Assembly (NCBI GenBank): GCA_033182465.1
Contig: CP137318.1
Coordinates: 3,038,001-3,102,000, forward strand
DNA length: 64,000 nucleotides
Direction of reading: 5' to 3'
From: Sanghuangporus weigelae
Lineage: Eukaryota > Basidiomycota > Agaricomycetes > Hymenochaetales > Hymenochaetaceae
Shown here: positions 62,628 through 64,000 of the stretch, in pieces
How positions within the stretch are numbered: position 1 is the stretch's first letter
Layout: the number at the start of each line of letters is the position of its first letter
Program-made: the position numbers and the translations under genes
Notes under the pieces: generated by a model
Database searches by the model: none
Told to the model about the DNA's origin: nothing
The model's input: only the letters and a program-made list of their open reading frames with translations

Positions 62628-64000
62628 ATGTTCAGAAGACTCGTTTTCGTATCTGCGCCGGCACTGCGGCGTTCGTTGGCTACCCACGTCTCTCCGCATC
62701 CTGCTACAGCTGTTGACGCTGTATCCGCTGCAACTGCCTCGCCACCGCCGACGCGCCATGATTGGACGAAGCAGGAAATCCAGGAGATATACGATTCGCC
62801 ACTGCTTGACCTAATTTTTCGCGCAGCTGGTGTGCATAGGCAGTTTCATGATCCGAAGAAGGTTCAGTTGTGCACGCTTATGAACATAAAGAGTGCGTGA
62901 TTTCTCTATATATTATTTAACACGGATGCTAAGTTGTGAACCAATCAGCTGGGGGATGTACGGAAGATTGTGCGTACCGATCCATGTTATTCAACTAGTA
63001 GATCTTACACTCTTTCTCTGATAGGCAAATACTGTTCTCAATCTTCACGCTACAAAACGGAGACGAAGGCACAAAAACTAGTGGATTTGGAGCCTGTGCT
63101 CGAAGCTGCGCGACAGGCCAAGGCAAACGGTAGTACTCGGTTCTGCATGGGAGCCGCTTGGCGAGATCTTGCAGGTCGAAAACGCGGATTTGAGCGTATT
63201 TTGCAAATGGTACGTGAAGTGCGTGGGATGGGTATGGAGGTGTGTACAACGCTGGGGATGTTGTCTCCCGAGCAAGCGAGACAACTCAAAGAGGCGTGCG
63301 TCGTTTGAACATCCAATTGAAAGGCAATTTCTGATTGTATGTTAGTGGATTGACCGCATATAACCACAATTTGGATACTTCCCGAGAATATTATCCGTCG
63401 GTACGGATTATTGTCTTATTTCAAGTCGCCTTCGTTAGAACGTGTATCCAGGTTATCACGACTCGATCGTATGACGAGCGGCTCGAAACTATAGCAAATG
63501 TACGGGATGCTGGTATAAGTGTCTGCTCTGGTGGTATCCTAGGCCTGGGAGAATCGAAAGAAGACCGTGTCGGCCTAATCTGGGAAGTTTCGAAGTGAGT
63601 AGTGGCTATATGTTCTGTTGCCGACGTTATTAGTATTGATGATGCCTCAGCATGCCAGAACACCCGGAATCCTTCCCTGTCAATGCACTTGTTCCTATTC
63701 CGGGAACTCCGATGGAAAATAACGAGGTATGATCGAGTATTAGGTGGTCAGAGTCATCGATATTCTTAATTGCTTTCAGCCTGTTCCCGTTCATTCCCTC
63801 ATTCGAACAATCGCAACTGCAAGAATAGTGCTTCCCTCGACCATCATTCGATTAGCAGCTGGTCGGCAGACTTTATCGGAGGCGGAGCAAGCGATGTGCT
63901 TTATGTCGGGCGCAAACGCGGTCTTTACGGGCGAGAAGATGTTGACCACTCCATGTACGTCTAATTATCTTGGAGCTTCATGATCGAAGTCCGTGGTTCT
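62628..64000 (+). CDS. BIO2: Biotin synthase, cut by right edge
   Basis: Radical-SAM enzyme that inserts sulphur into dethiobiotin, in mitochondria. The N-terminus ([20 protein letters not shown]) looks like a mitochondrial targeting peptide. [22 protein letters not shown] follows. The Fe-S motif CxxxCxxC appears as GGCTEDC then [11 protein letters not shown], once an intron inside the motif (about 62969-63024) is removed. [19 protein letters not shown], then [19 protein letters not shown], then [20 protein letters not shown], and [11 protein letters not shown] with [18 protein letters not shown] are all family blocks. Seven or more introns. The last seen exon ends near 63955 with a gtacgt donor, so the 3' end (about 30-60 residues) is beyond the window. 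Start ATG 62628. Confidence 0.94.

Overview
The window looks like nuclear DNA of a basidiomycete fungus, most likely an Agaricomycete. Genes are dense on both strands and broken by many 50-60 base GT-AG introns. The products are typical of fungi: Pho85, Blm10, a Ysc84-type SYLF-SH3 protein, a GH18 chitinase, a BAR-RhoGAP and two MFS permeases. I saw no bacterial operon layout, tRNA, rRNA, CRISPR array or convincing transposon. All calls come from reading translations and splice sites by eye. No database search was run.

Layout, left to right. An ABCC transporter (minus, cut by the left edge) is divergent from an F-BAR/RhoGAP gene (2430-5520). An MFS permease (minus, 6015-8218) and the CDK PHO85 (minus, 8660-10167) follow. 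PHO85 is divergent from the rRNA-processing gene UTP5 (10786-13330). An Fpg-type DNA glycosylase (minus, 13401-14950) shares a promoter of under 200 bases with a YSC84/LSB3-like gene (15135-17084). Next come a PIF1 helicase with an RNase H1-like hybrid-binding N-terminus (17380-19975), a pair of tiny Tyr/Asn/Gly/Ser-rich genes (20436-21763) and the very large proteasome activator BLM10 (22645-30917). A tandem CCCH zinc-finger protein (32203-35222) and choline kinase (37384-39058) lie downstream. A DHA2-like MFS permease (minus, 39643-42281) and the mitochondrial DnaJ MDJ1 (minus, 43274-45137) come next. Then follow a SET-domain gene with an in-frame stop (47172-47896), casein kinase 2 alpha (minus, 48102-49532), a secreted chitinase (50415-52778), a 3'-5' exonuclease (minus, 53118-54634), three poorly known genes, and biotin synthase BIO2 (62628 to the right edge).

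Most genes are unrelated housekeeping functions and do not form a cluster. Small themes are phosphate and growth signalling (PHO85, CK2, RhoGAP), DNA maintenance (FPG, PIF1, exonuclease) and protein quality control (BLM10, MDJ1).

The best second-look items are splice-level. The last BLM10 intron cuts the gate-opening C-terminal motif so that retaining it keeps the length but swaps the key tyrosine for cysteine. PIF1 needs a 12-base microexon to complete its hybrid-binding fold. A 21-base microexon carries the lead-in to the second CCCH finger. The SET gene carries a TAG just before its catalytic tail.
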